Shown in pieces: positions 1 to 12,141 of a stretch of 64,000 nt of DNA. The stretch's first letter is position 1. The number at the start of each line of letters is the position of its first letter. The position numbers and the translations under genes are program-made. Origin of the DNA: Paramacrobiotus metropolitanus (taxonomy: Eukaryota > Tardigrada > Eutardigrada > Parachela > Macrobiotidae); NCBI RefSeq assembly GCF_019649055.1, contig NW_026570410.1, forward strand, positions 62,001 through 126,000. The letters run 5' to 3'. The notes below the pieces were generated by a model that searched no databases, was not told the DNA's origin, and saw nothing but the letters and a program-made list of their open reading frames with translations.

Positions 1-1624
1 GATCTCGCCCTTGATCTGGCGCTCGTCCTTGCGGGCCAGATGGTGGCCGACGGTGCCCTGCAGAACCAACCCAGACTTGTCAAAGTGAATACAGTCAGTC
101 TCCCCACAGTTCCATTCCTTCGCACCGTGATCTCCTTGCCGATGCGGTCCACGTACTGCAGCTTGACCACGGCCTTGAGCTTGTCCTCCAGAATGCGCGT
201 GAAGTAGTTCTGCAGCTCCGACCCGCGGAAGTACGTCAGCACCTCCTCCCACTCGGGCGGATCCTAAAGACAGACAGACAACGGTGAAGGTGAAGCCATG
301 CAGAAAGGGGTGCCTCTTTCTATTGCCCACTGACCACGAAGCGGCCCAGGTTGGGCTTCATCTTGCCCGAGAGGATCTTGACGGCCGTCGACTTGCCGAT
401 ACCGTTGGTCCCCACCAGCCCCAGCACCTGCCCCGTGCGCGGCATCGGCAGCCGGTGCAGTTTGAACGAGTTGGCGCTGCAACCAATCGCCAGTCAACCA
501 ACACTGCACAACTGCACTACACTGAGTGCAATACTCGTACACTTCATTTCAACCATATTGCGTATTATACAAGTAACAATACAGTAACAAAAATTCCACA
601 TTCACAGTGCATTCCACGCTCACACAACTTCATTTAACTTCGTTTGTCAAGTTTACTTTTTCAACTTTTAGTCTACTCAGTACTGTAATCTACCTATTAT
701 AATTTAAATCAGAATTTTGATTTAATTTGATATATACTTCAGTCAGCTCATTTAACTGTTTCACAGCATTACCTGAATCGGTGCGTGGTGTCCTTCTCCA
801 AATTGGAGGGCAAATTAATAATCTGGATGGCCTCGAAGGGGCACTTGCGCACGCAGATACCGCAACCAATGCACAACTCTTCGGAAATGAAGGCCACGCG
901 GTCCGTCGGCGTCACTTCGATGCACAGCTTGCCTGCAGTCACAAATCACCACTTTAGTACTGTATTTACGTTCCATTCTATGGGGAAAATCGGTTGGTTT
1001 CGCATAAATGTCGTTGAAAACGGTACATTAACGACAGAAAATGATTCCCGTAGTTTATTCTTATTTTATAACCCAAATTCTTCAGAAAAAGCCTCCTTGA
1101 AGGCGATTAATCGAAAGTGAAACGCGGAAATTTCCAACAGCATCCAAACATGCAGCGAAAATACCGCCGAACTGGGCGGTGGTAATTGCGACACATGCCG
1201 GAAGTCCCTGAATTCCCTCGTCTGCACTGTCTAGCCTTTATATCTTCGGGAAATTTCAATGTAATAAAATGTAAAAGAGATTTATGCAGGAGTACGGGAT
1301 AGCCCGTCGAAAATCGGTTGCACAATTTTCGAGATAACATCATAACGTACTGAAGCGTCACCCACGACTGCCACGTTGATTAACAGCATGCTAGGGATCG
1401 TTCAAAATCGGAAGCTCACCCAGCTCCCAGGTGAATCGGAATACACTCAACGAAACAGAAAAACTTGGAACTTTTAATGGCTCACCCATGCGCACCACGG
1501 GGCAGGAGCGCTTGCACTCCTGGCGGCACTTCTTGGGCTTGCAGCGGTCCTCGTTGACGATGGCGATGCGGGTCAGGTTCTCCTGGGTCGCGATGCCGCC
1601 GCCGCCTCCGCCTCGGCCAGCCAT
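1..1624 (-). CDS. ABCE1: ABCE1 / Rli1 ribosome-recycling ATPase, N-terminal half (cut by window edge)
   Basis: Coding exons on the minus strand are 1486-1624, 773-932, 335-476, 126-263 and 1-57 (continuing outside the window); together they give 212 codons and every junction keeps frame. ABCE1 is the cytosolic iron-sulfur ABC ATPase that splits ribosomal subunits after termination. The N-terminus is glycine-rich, followed by [20 protein letters not shown], and a second ferredoxin-like cluster [13 protein letters not shown]; together they supply the eight 4Fe-4S cysteines. The Walker A loop [12 protein letters not shown] lies in exon 3. All introns have GT donors and AG acceptors; the two shortest are 68 and 71 nt. 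The start is chosen at 1624 because the homologous reading begins just after it. A 5' UTR intron (1627-1730) is suggested by a CAGCTG/GTGAGT donor and a GTGTAG acceptor two bases before the ATG. The second ATPase domain is absent only because the window ends. Confidence 0.96.
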
Positions 1625-2254
1625 CCCTACACAGCCACTCGTTAATTCCCTCTGATCATCAACACAATTTCCCAGATTGTTACGGCCCTTCCCAGGCCGT
1701 ACCGTTCGTGGAAACGCCACGACAACTCACCAGCTGCTGGATCGCCGAACGACGCTGCGCACGCACTGCCTTCGATTAAAGACGCAAATTCACGTCCACA
1801 CTGGGCCCAGCCTGGTTTCTTCCACAATCCAGGAAATTCAATAGCACTCGTAAAACACAATCTTTCCCAGCCTCGAATGTACAGTAATACAATTAAGCAA
1901 TGGAAGAATTCACAAGGAGTAAAAAAACTGGTTGGTTTTCTGTTTTTACAAGCGCAGCACAGACTGCGCAGTTCAGCGACCTAGATCGGCTGTCGAGTTA
2001 CTTATTAGATTACTCGCATCTGTTACTTATCAGTTATCACTGCGTGACATCACCAATCTTGCACACCGCCACATGGAGTAGTTTGGCGGGCAACGAGCCA
2101 AAATCTCTGTCTGTCCTTCTCGAGGCGGCGGTGTGCTGATAGTTCAGTTCTGATTTGAAATTCAGCGTAAACCGCGCGCAGAATTCGTTACAAAAATAAC
2201 GAAATTTTTTCTTCTTATTTTCAGTTGATGATTCGTGGCTGAAATTTTTTGACT
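1625..2254. promoter_or_regulatory. Divergent promoter region between ABCE1 (-) and CLYBL (+)
   Basis: The two start codons lie 630 bp apart, head to head, so both promoters must sit here. It contains the inferred ABCE1 leader exon (from about 1731 upward), then AT-rich sequence. A CRE-like TGACATCA (2045-2052) directly abuts a CCAAT box (2053-2057). No clear TATA box was seen at a fixed distance from either start. The assignment of single motifs is inference. Confidence 0.5.
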
Positions 2255-5200
2255 ATGAATTCTGGTAAGAGTCTGTTGACTGTATTTAGCCGTGGCTTCA
2301 TTTGGCCGTCATCCTCCTGGTGTCGACTGCCAAGCGGACCAAGCTCGTTTCGCGCCTTGGCCAGCATCAGCAGCAGCACGGAAGCAGGAGCGCAGCGCGA
2401 CGAGCAGCAGCTGACTCCGGAAGAGCGCAACCAGCGGGCTCACGAGCAACTCAGAGTCCAGTACGAGGCTGCTCAAGAAGCAGGTGGGAAACAATCGCAC
2501 GCTGAAGGAAGTGTCGAGGAAAAGGACGCTGACGATGAGAAGAAGAAGAAAAAGAAGGACAAAGCGCAACAGCAAGCGAGCGTCAGTGTGGCGAGCATTC
2601 CCCGTCGCGCGGTGATGTACGTGCCTGGCGACGACGAGAAGAAGCTGGCCAAGATCGCGCACCTCCGCGTCGACTGTCCCGTGCTGGAGTGCGAGGACGG
2701 AGTGGCCTTTCTCCGCAAGGTAACGCCGTTTTCGTCTTGTTTTGCCATATCCCAAACTTGGTGAAAACCCGTTTTTGATAACTGTTTATCATTCTGGGAA
2801 GCAAGTGTGCTCAACTACGCTGCCGCCCCGGGTGGTTGTAATTGCTGCAAGCACCGGAAGTTCTTGAACTTCTTTTCTTTGTAATCGTCTGCTTTGAGAT
2901 TTTTGTCAGTTGTGAAAGAACTTAAGTAGGATAGTGATTTCCACAAAAACAGAAGCCAAGTCGAAGGTAGTAGATCGTGCGCCTTTCGAGCTAGTGATTA
3001 AACCCAATTTTTCTGACGATAAAAACTGGATTAATAACCACAGTAGACTGTCTAATCGGGCGGTTGTAACTGCGTCAAGCACCGGAAGTGCTTGCATTTC
3101 CTTCCTTTACGTTGTTCAGCGTCGAGATTTTCGAGCAACATGAACAGAATAAAATAGAAAGGTAATTTCCACAGAAACTAAAGTTAATCCGAAAAAGGTT
3201 GATCGTATGTGCCGTGAGCTATCCGCCTTGAAACAGTTTTATGCGCGAAATAATTGGTCTTCCGGCTGCCGCACTGTTGACTGTCTGGTTGCTGGTTTCG
3301 CACAGGAAACGGCTCGCAACCTGATCGTGCAAACACTGAACCGCGCCCCCTGGGTGCGGCAGCGCCTCTCCCAGGGCCGGGACGTGGCCGTCCGCGTCAA
3401 CGCGCTGGCGTCGGGGCTGGCGGAGGCCGACCTGGCCGCCGTCCTGTCCGCCGAGCAGCTGCCTTCCACCCTGCTCATCCCCAAAGTGGAGGACAAGGAC
3501 GACGTGGAGCACATTGCCCACCTCTTGCAGCAGCAACTGGCGGCCCGCGCCACCCCCCTGGTGTCGCCGCTGCGCCTGATCATGTACACGGAGAGCGCGC
3601 GCGCCCTGCTGAGTTTGCAGAAGACGCTGAAGACGGCGCTGAAGCTGGCCGACAAGAGCGAGGGACTGTTCCGCGTGGACGGCATGGTCCTGGGCTCGGA
3701 CGACCTCTGCGCCGACATGGGCGCGCGGCGCTCCAAAGAGGCCGACGAACTGGTGTTCGCGCGGCAACACTTCCTGGCCGTTGTCAAGTCCTTCCAGCGC
3801 CAACTGCAGGCCATCGACCTCGTCTACATCGACTACAAAGGTCACCATTGCTGTCACTATTACTATCTTTTCTTCTGATGTTTTTGGTGTCGTTTGGTCG
3901 TATTAATATTTTTAACAAAATTCTGTCTGTCTGCAGACGCGGCGGGTTTGCAGCGGCAGGCGGAGGAGGGCGCGCGCTGGGGCTTCACCGGCAAACAAGT
4001 CATTCATCCCGGCCAGATCGACGCCGTGCAGGCCGCCTTTGCGCCCTCGCAAGACCAGGTGCAGTGGGCGCAGCAGCTCACCGCGGCCTTCCAGCAGCAC
4101 CAGCAGCAGGGAAAGGTTAGTCGCCTACTGTTAGCTCAACTTGGCTGTGATTTTTCTACAGCTGCTAATCTCCAGTTACTGGCACTGCCAGTTTAATTAA
4201 TTTAATTTTAGATTTGTAATTATGAAATTTAATGTGTTGTTTTGGTTCACTTATTTCTATCTTCAGTTCTGGTTGAATTTGATTTGTTTTCTTGAAGTCA
4301 AGTTTCGTTACGGCCAGGGCCGTAGCGAGGTCCGTGGGATGGGGTAGGCGCAATTTGGCTGCGCCATTTGCGCCCGCTTCGAAGGTCAGTCTAAGCCCAC
4401 TGCGCCCATAAATTTCGAAGCCTGCGCCCGTTGCGCCCGTTTAAACAGCCCTCGCTTTAATACTTTAATTAATAAAATTAATAATAGTGAAACCTGCGTA
4501 CATTGAACACCTGCGGTTCCAATTTTTTCGTTCAATGTGGCCGCCTGTTCAATGTACAGAACAGCTGCCCCCCAGGGCCCTCCCCTGGGGTCAGTAGTTC
4601 TGCTGCTCCTGAGGGCGAACGGACGCCGCCTCAATGGGGACAACCCCGTTACCAAGCCTTTTTTATGCCTTTTTCGCGCATAACAAATCAAAAATCGTGT
4701 GGTGTTAAAGTTGGAACAAGCGGATGGCTAGTAAAATCTGGTCCGTTGAGCGCTTTTCTTGTGTTTTTTCGCTCCCAAAACCAATTTCTGGCGCTTTGTT
4801 CATTTTCGAAAGGGCTAAATATTAGTAAATAATTAGCTCCGTTCCAGCTAATTTGTTCCATGTTCACTTTAGAGAGATGTTCAATATACGCGAGGTCCCC
4901 CCTGTGTTATAATCTACGAGACGCGCCGGTTCCGTAATGACCGTTCAATGTACACCCGTGTTCAATTTGCGCGAGTGTTCAAAGTCACAGGTTGTAGTTT
5001 AATTATTATAGTTCTTGATCGCCGTACATCAGACCCAGGCACACATCCGGCCAAAGTCCACTCTGCGCCACGGGCGCACGGTCAGTGGCGCCCGCTGCGC
5101 CCTTTGAAAAATCCAGAAATTTTGCGCCCGTGCGCCTGTGCGCCAGTTTCGGACACAAATTTAATTCAAAAGTTGGTCGAGGAGGGGTAGGCGCGCGCCA

Positions 5201-5762
5201 GTGCGCCTATACCCTCGCTACGGCCCTGGGTACGGCCTTCCTAATCCTACCTAAGTAATGATGTGATTTTTTGTTTTTGATTCAGTTTATAATATATGGA
5301 TATTCAGATGTTATTAGATTTGTTGTTTACGGTAACTTGTTTATGGCGTTCCCAATTTAATTAGATTTAATTTGTTTCATTTTCTTAATTATGGGTCTAA
5401 TTGTAATGAATTGGATTTTTAATTACAGTAATTTATTTATGGCTTTCAAAATGGTGTTACCGAGTCGCTGGCTGATCTATTCTTCTCCGAACAGATTTGT
5501 ATGCTTTCTGGCGGGAATTCGACAAAATTAGTACTTTGTGAAAATGCAACAGAAACTTGCATCGCGGTTATGTGACTATTTTCGTGTGCATTTTCAGGGA
5601 GCCTTTGTCTTTCGCGACAGCATGATCGATATGCCGCTTTTACTGCAAGCCAGAAACATCCTGCAACAGCACGAGGTCTTCTCTAAACAACAAGAGCAAG
5701 CAGCCACTTCCGCCCAGCAGTCAGCCAGCAACACCACCAAATCCCCGTCAAAGCCGGGATGA
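2255..5762 (+). CDS. CLYBL: Citramalyl-CoA lyase / citrate lyase beta-like protein, mitochondrial
   Basis: Exons 2255-2719, 3306-3840, 3937-4115 and 5598-5762 join in frame to 447 codons plus TGA. The family (HpcH/HpaI aldolase fold) cleaves citramalyl-CoA in mitochondria, in the C5-dicarboxylate (itaconate) pathway linked to vitamin B12 upkeep. Recognisable blocks are MYVPGDDEKKLAKIAHL, the ECEDGVA segment, RVNALASGLAE, LLIPKVEDKDD, GSDDLCADMGARRSKE, IDLVYIDYK, GFTGKQVIHPGQID and SMIDMPLL, in the order seen in animal CLYBL. The first 40 residues are basic and hydroxylated, like a mitochondrial presequence. Residues about 45-115 are an E/K/Q-rich linker that makes the protein roughly 100 residues longer than human CLYBL. 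The upstream in-frame TTG is not needed; ATG 2255 is the first methionine. Intron 3 carries transposons. A candidate poly(A) signal ATTAAA is at 5844-5849. Confidence 0.95.
4315..5228. mobile_element. Non-autonomous hAT-like DNA transposon in CLYBL intron 3
   Basis: The element begins CAGGGCCGTAGCGAGG and ends with the exact reverse complement of those 16 bases. It is flanked by GTTACGGC (4307-4314) and GGTACGGC (5229-5236), an 8-bp target-site duplication with one mismatch; 8 bp is the hAT signature. Both subterminal zones are crowded with GCGCC/GGCGC motifs in both orientations, as expected for transposase-binding sites. No transposase ORF is present in its 914 bp, so it was mobilised in trans. 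A second inverted-repeat element appears to be nested inside. Confidence 0.82.
4486..5000. mobile_element. Possible Tigger/pogo-like element nested inside the hAT element
   Basis: The left side reads GTGAAACCTGCGTACATTG and continues into GAACACC. The right side (about 4960-5000) has the imperfect reverse complement, with the shared core AACCTG..AC.TTGAACAC. The word GTTCAATGTAC and its variants recur several times between them. This start resembles the CAGTGAAACCT type of terminus known from Tigger/pogo relatives. Ends are approximate and no transposase is seen. Confidence 0.4.
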
Positions 5763-6052
5763 ACATAATGGATACAAACCGAATAGCACAGCACAGAATT
5801 TATCTACTAATTCTAGCAACAATGTTCTAAACGGGCGCGTTGAATTAAACGGATACTGGAAAACACTGATTACTGTACATCATGTTTTGATGAACAGAAA
5901 AAATGATGCGACTTTATCTCTCGTGATATGTGAAATTATTAAGAATGACGAGTTAAAATTGAATAAGAATAATTAGCCGGAAGCGGCGCGGTTGGGGTGG
6001 GGCCGTGTGTGTAGAATGCGGCACAAACGATGAGGCCAATTATCGTCGCTAG
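5763..6052. other. Convergent 3' UTR space of CLYBL and AMD1
   Basis: Only 290 bp separate the CLYBL and AMD1 stop codons, which face each other. Both 3' UTRs and poly(A) sites must fit or overlap here. ATTAAA at 5844-5849 suits CLYBL. I saw no clean AATAAA for AMD1. Confidence 0.6.
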
Positions 6053-7863
6053 TCAGGTGATGTCCTGGACGTAGGACAGGTAGCTCAGCAGGTAGTTGCG
6101 CAACGAGTACACCTGCACGTCCATCTTCTTGTAGCCTTCGAAGGTCGCGTACTCGTCCAGCTGCAGCTGCATCAGAGAAGCCAGCGCCTTCTACAAGCAG
6201 CAAACACCACTGACTACTTCACAATACCGGCCAATTACGCAGATGGACGAAGACAATCGTAATTCAAAATAAAAATAAATTTATTTCCATTTTCCAAACG
6301 GAAATTACCACCAAAATATAATATCATTAATGACGAATAGATAAGAATAATCAAGTATTAGCAAATAATCTACGGATGAATTGTCAGCTTGTTGCAGCCC
6401 CTCCAAACTAATTTCAACAATTGCTCTTCACGTCTGATATAACAAGTGCAAGTGCGGACTTTAGAGAGGAAGTAGGAAGGCACTGTACCTTGCTGGAGTA
6501 GAGCGTGAAGAGGAATTTGCCGGGCTTGAAGACGTGGAGGACGCGCTGGAGGATGTCCAGGTAGGTCAGGTGGCGACTGGCCGGGACGTTGGTCTCGAAG
6601 CTGACGTAGGAGAAGGCGGACTGCGGCGTCACGTGGATGGTGACGTAGTGGCCGCTGGGCAGCAGGCCGTTCATCGAGTAGCCGCAGGGGTCGAACAAAA
6701 AGTCGTCCATCTTCAGTCCGGGGATGATGCTGTCGATGGCCGCCTTCGCCGTGGCCTCCTGCGCCGTCGAGCAGCAGCGCCGCGTGAAGATCTCCATCAC
6801 CTGTGCAAAACGCTCACAATCAGCTTAATCAACAGGAGAACTGGTCCAACGCGCGTACCGCGGGGTCCAGCTGCTCCATCATCACCTCCAGACTCTGGTC
6901 GTCCTCCGCCGGCTGGTTGCCGGGGGGCCCGCGGTGCCGGCGCTGGCCCAGACAGTACAGATACCAGCACTGGTCGTTGACGCGGCCCAGACAGTAGGCG
7001 CTGCCCTGGAAGCCCAGATCGTTATCCAAATACTTCACTTCGCGGTCGAAGCAGCGGTGCAGCTCGTCCTGCAGCTCCGGCCGCAGAAAGTCCTTCCGCG
7101 AGTAGAACAGGTCCTGCAATCACAACACGCCGTCAAGATAACCGGGAATCCATTGCGCGTGTAGCGGACATTCTGACTGACCTCGACGCCGGTGAAGCAG
7201 GTGTACTTGTGGACGAACTGCAGCAGCGGCTGGATGGCCTTGATCAGCGTGGTGCTGCCGCAGGTCTTCAGGATCAGGCAGCGCGCCGACACGAACATGC
7301 TGCTCTCACTGCAAGCAACATTCAACGTTTAACGCACGCTTTGGAAAAGGAAGAGTTTAGCGCCCACCTGAGGACGTAGGCGTCGGTGTCCGGCGTGGAG
7401 ATGCGGCTGATGATGGTGGCGTTGACGTGGCCTAGCAGCTCGTCCAGCATGGGTCTGCAGAGAAGACGTCAGTGAGTTAATCATACAAGCGACAGAGCCA
7501 GTCAAGCCATGCGCACCGGGGAATGGCGCGCAGGTCGGCGGGCTTGCCGCTGACCGCCGCGGGCGTCAGCTGTCCCAGTTGGTCAACCACCGGCGTCTTG
7601 GAGTGGTCCGGCGTGTGGGCGTCGTGGAACCAGATCTCCAGGAGCTTCTCGGTGCCCTCGTAGAAGGAGTCGGTCACACTGCTCAGCGCCGCTTCGCTCG
7701 CTACCCCCGACTCCAGCTCCACGTCGTCGTGCAGAGAGGACGCGGGGGAGGCGGGTCCACTGTCGGAGGGACTCGGCGGGGGCGAGTCGGCGGTGTTGGC
7801 CAGGAGGGCGTCCATGGGTGGGTCGGTGGGTGGGGGCGGGGTTGGCAGCGAGAGGCCGGTCAT
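6053..7863 (-). CDS. AMD1: S-adenosylmethionine decarboxylase proenzyme
   Basis: Exons 7517-7863, 7368-7454, 7182-7308, 6859-7113, 6489-6800 and 6053-6190 join in frame to 421 codons plus TGA. The enzyme makes decarboxylated S-adenosylmethionine, the aminopropyl donor for spermidine and spermine, and is rate-limiting in polyamine synthesis. The self-cleavage site that creates the pyruvoyl cofactor is present as LSESSMFV (cleavage E/S). The catalytic cysteine is in LKTCGST, and the processing serine and histidine are in CGYSMNG and TIHVTP. CLGRVNDQCWYLY and FSYVSFETN are family hallmarks. Compared with vertebrate enzymes the N-terminus has about 65 extra residues, rich in P, S, D and E, before FYEGTEKLLEIWF. 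An upstream stop and a 5' UTR acceptor place the start at 7863. A leader with uORFs is described separately. Confidence 0.97.
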
Positions 7864-8200
7864 CTGGGCTTGTTAGGCCGGTGGAAGTACCTGCGCAAAG
7901 GGGTGTTATTATGTCATCAAGCAGAGCAGACGGTCGCGCTGATCTGATACTGACCAGCTCTGGCGTGGCGAGTGGTTGGGGCTCAGGCAGGCAGTGACAG
8001 GTCCGGGGTCCTGGTCAAGGCGGCAACCTGAACCGGCAGCGGCGGCAGCGGAAGAGCGCGTTCCACAGGGGTCAGCTGACCATGGCGGCGACAGCCGGGC
8101 GGAGGAGCAACGGGCGCGGCGACGGCGGGAGAAAGAGGGATGCATAAAGAGGGGCCCACTCACAGGGCTACCGACAGCAATAACCACGGATGGCTATTGG
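7864..8200 (-). promoter_or_regulatory. AMD1 leader with a 64-nt UTR intron and uORFs
   Basis: Upstream of the AMD1 ATG the minus strand shows an acceptor (TTTGCGCAG, exon from 7890) and a donor (GAGCTG/GTCAGT, exon end 7955). The inferred intron is 64 nt, matching other introns here. The upstream GC-rich leader contains ATG-GTC-AGC-TGA (8083-8072) in the context GCCGCCATGG, a very strong initiation context for a three-residue uORF. A CCAAT box lies on this strand near 8200. Vertebrate AMD1 is also controlled by a tiny uORF, but the peptide differs. The transcription start is not known. Confidence 0.55.
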
Positions 8201-10990
8201 ACGCAGAGAGAGGATCAATCAACGACGGCGCTCCACTACCAACATCCGGCAACCAATCCACCATTCCCAAGTGAGTGAAGACAAGAATCAAACGCACTGG
8301 AAGCGCAGTCAACAATCTAGCTGCTGAGTAAAGGAATCAGAGACGGAAGCCAGTTGCTGAGGATGATCAGGGCGCAGTTTTCAGCGTCGTCACGTCACTG
8401 GCAAATTGGCAATCAATGCCTGGCCAGACGTCCAACTGGGGATTCTGCAAAGTAGTCAACTGAAACGTACCCGGCAAACACAAATACTGCTCAATGCTCA
8501 TCGATCAATCGATGACGGCGCGGCGCGGCGCAGCGTCGCCGGCAATACAGGCATGCCTACGGTACTGTACGTATATTTTGTGCTTTTGCCAACAAACAGC
8601 CGCTACCGCTATCAAAGTTGCTGACGCGCACAGGCCTGTATCTGTACAGCGAAGTTGCAAGTACTTATTTATAGCTGTCTGAGTCTCTGAGAGGACTGCG
8701 TAATCGCACGCACCCACTGTAAAACTGGCCAAATTCGGAGAAACGCGTCTCTGCGTCCTGCGATTGATATTAATGACTGTTTAGCTACTGGATGAGTACT
8801 CGTACTGTAGGAATTTAGGTATAACACTAACAGTAAATTCGGCAAACTGCCCAATTGATGATAATTTATAACGTGTAACCAGGATACAAATTGCTTTGAC
8901 GATTTGACGGAAAAACGGTAACACTATCACTGGATAAGGTGGGTAATCTGTTTAATTAAACTGAAAACTGTGCTGTAATCAGTACGAGTACAGTAACTGA
9001 TCGTGAGTAACCATGAAAGGCCGCACAAATGGCGACTGCTGCGAGTACAAATCCTGCCGCTCAAAACGGTCTGTATTTACGAACCTTAACGACCAAGTCC
9101 CTTATCGCAGTCTCCCAATAAACAAACATTAAGACGTAATAAATATCGGCCTGATTGTAACGATAAGTTTCACCGTAAAAACAGTTGGTATCCTGCGAGT
9201 AGCACTAGCGGAGTACGAGTATGAATCACATCGATGACCAATAAACGAGTACAACGTAACAGTCACAGTGTCACATCGTCACTGGATTAAACTGCCTGCG
9301 ACGGCGCCACTCGACTAGCTTGATGTGAACAGTGAATTGTCAACAATGTAGATTGTAGCATACGATGTACCTACCTGGTCCGCAACGGCAACTCGGATGA
9401 GAACTCAGAAGGCCTCCCCAACAGGTCTCTTCGTCAGCAACGTGGAGCGCTCTGGCTCACTCGCGATTCAGGCTCAAATTAAATACTACAGAGTACAGAC
9501 TTCTCGATGGCGTTCCACGGATAAACGCTAATCAAGCTGCTCGATGGAACTTCGTCAAGCACAGACAATCAAACCACGCTTCTTCGCCACCTGTGTGCAA
9601 ATCCGCGGCGGACCAACTGTACTTACCGCGCACGCGCAACAATTTGTGTCTCCAAGCGATAAAGGTCCACACTGTCGTTAACTGCTGTTAAACAGCTACA
9701 AACTAGAGCGATGTAGCAAAAAGTAGCTACTGTAATAAAATGTGTAATAACACGATCAGATGAAATGTTGCTCGATCGAGCTGCTGCAGGCTCTGACTCG
9801 AAGAATTTCAGTATTTCACTATTTCACCCAAGAAAATCAGTCTGAGAATGAGGTGAATTCTGCACGACTGTGCGGCGTGACTGGCAAGTGGCAGACTGCA
9901 CAACTGAACACGAACAATTAATTTTCGGCTGTATGTACCCTGTACGGACTACGGATGTCAGTGCGGCACTGCACTGACTGGCGTCACAGTGGCGTGACTG
10001 CTGCAGTGCAGCTGCGACTGCAAGTCCGGTCGTACTGGTACTTACCGTCGTACGAAACCACGGAATATTCAATACTATATAGATATGCCGACAGAAATTT
10101 ATTTGTACATATTCGTAGTCTCTTTAACAGTATAAATAATTTCTTTTAACGGAACAACGTGGTCTGATCTTACGTGACTTTTTTCTGTAATCAAACACGG
10201 AGCTTCAACTGACAATATTAAATTGTTAGTGTATACAGTGTTGTACGCTATGTATTACAAAGCGTATACGTACTGTGCATTTCCACCGGAAGCCGCATAT
10301 ACAACTGACCGACTTCCGGTGGATATGAAATCGCGCCAGTGCGAAGTCGAACCTAACAATTAGTAACGCACGTAAAAACAACAAGGAAACTGTTTTAATT
10401 GCTGAATCCTTGATCAAATGAATTAACTGTCCATTTGTATGGACATATGCACAATTGTCATAATTATTATTATCCGTAATACGTGCCGGTGCGAGTACTG
10501 TAATAAAGGCGTCAAGGGCTGTTCTGACGTCATAATTAAGGGATACTTATCGTAATGTTAGTTATACTCTGTACCATCGACAATCACCAGAACTCAAACA
10601 ACGACTAGGAAAAAACCCCAGAAGAGCCTAACAATAAAAAGAAGACAAATAAACGGCCAGCGTCGTCACTCAGGTCAGGAGGCAGACAGGACTGATTGTG
10701 ATTCTATTTGTGGGGATGGACAGCACGCTGGCCCATCCAGACGGCAGAATGCAGTGAGTGCAGTCCTGTCAGCCGGCGGAGAAGGACAATGATCAGCATC
10801 CCGCGATGGAGACATGTCTCTCCTAGTCCTGGCCAGTGACACGAACACGATAATACCGCGCGCAAACGGAAGACGGACAATCCAGTACAGTACAAGAGCG
10901 ACAGGGCGCTTCATCAACTGCGCAGAATCACCATCGTCACTAGTCCTGCAAAGCAAAGGCAAACTGAGTAAACACTGCGTGCGCCAGCAA
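8201..10990. other. Noncoding spacer between MOSPD-like gene and AMD1
   Basis: I see no gene here. ORFs are short and lack recognisable protein features. The spacer is moderately AT-rich, with many CGAGTAC-type words. A hairpin (10282-10292 / 10313-10323) is listed separately. Some of the lower part may be AMD1 promoter, and the part near 10700-10990 may hold the last exon or 3' UTR of the MOSPD-like gene. Confidence 0.5.
10282..10323. repeat. Short inverted repeat with ETS-like cores
   Basis: TCCACCGGAAG (10282-10292) is exactly inverted at 10313-10323, leaving a 20-nt loop. Each arm contains CCGGAAG, an ETS-type core. Confidence 0.55.

Positions 10991-12141
<1,151 letters not shown>

Noticed and set aside
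3219-3857. Long minus-strand ORF opposite CLYBL exon 2
   Set aside because: It is an antisense shadow of a GC3-rich exon; the plus strand shows unmistakable CLYBL motifs.
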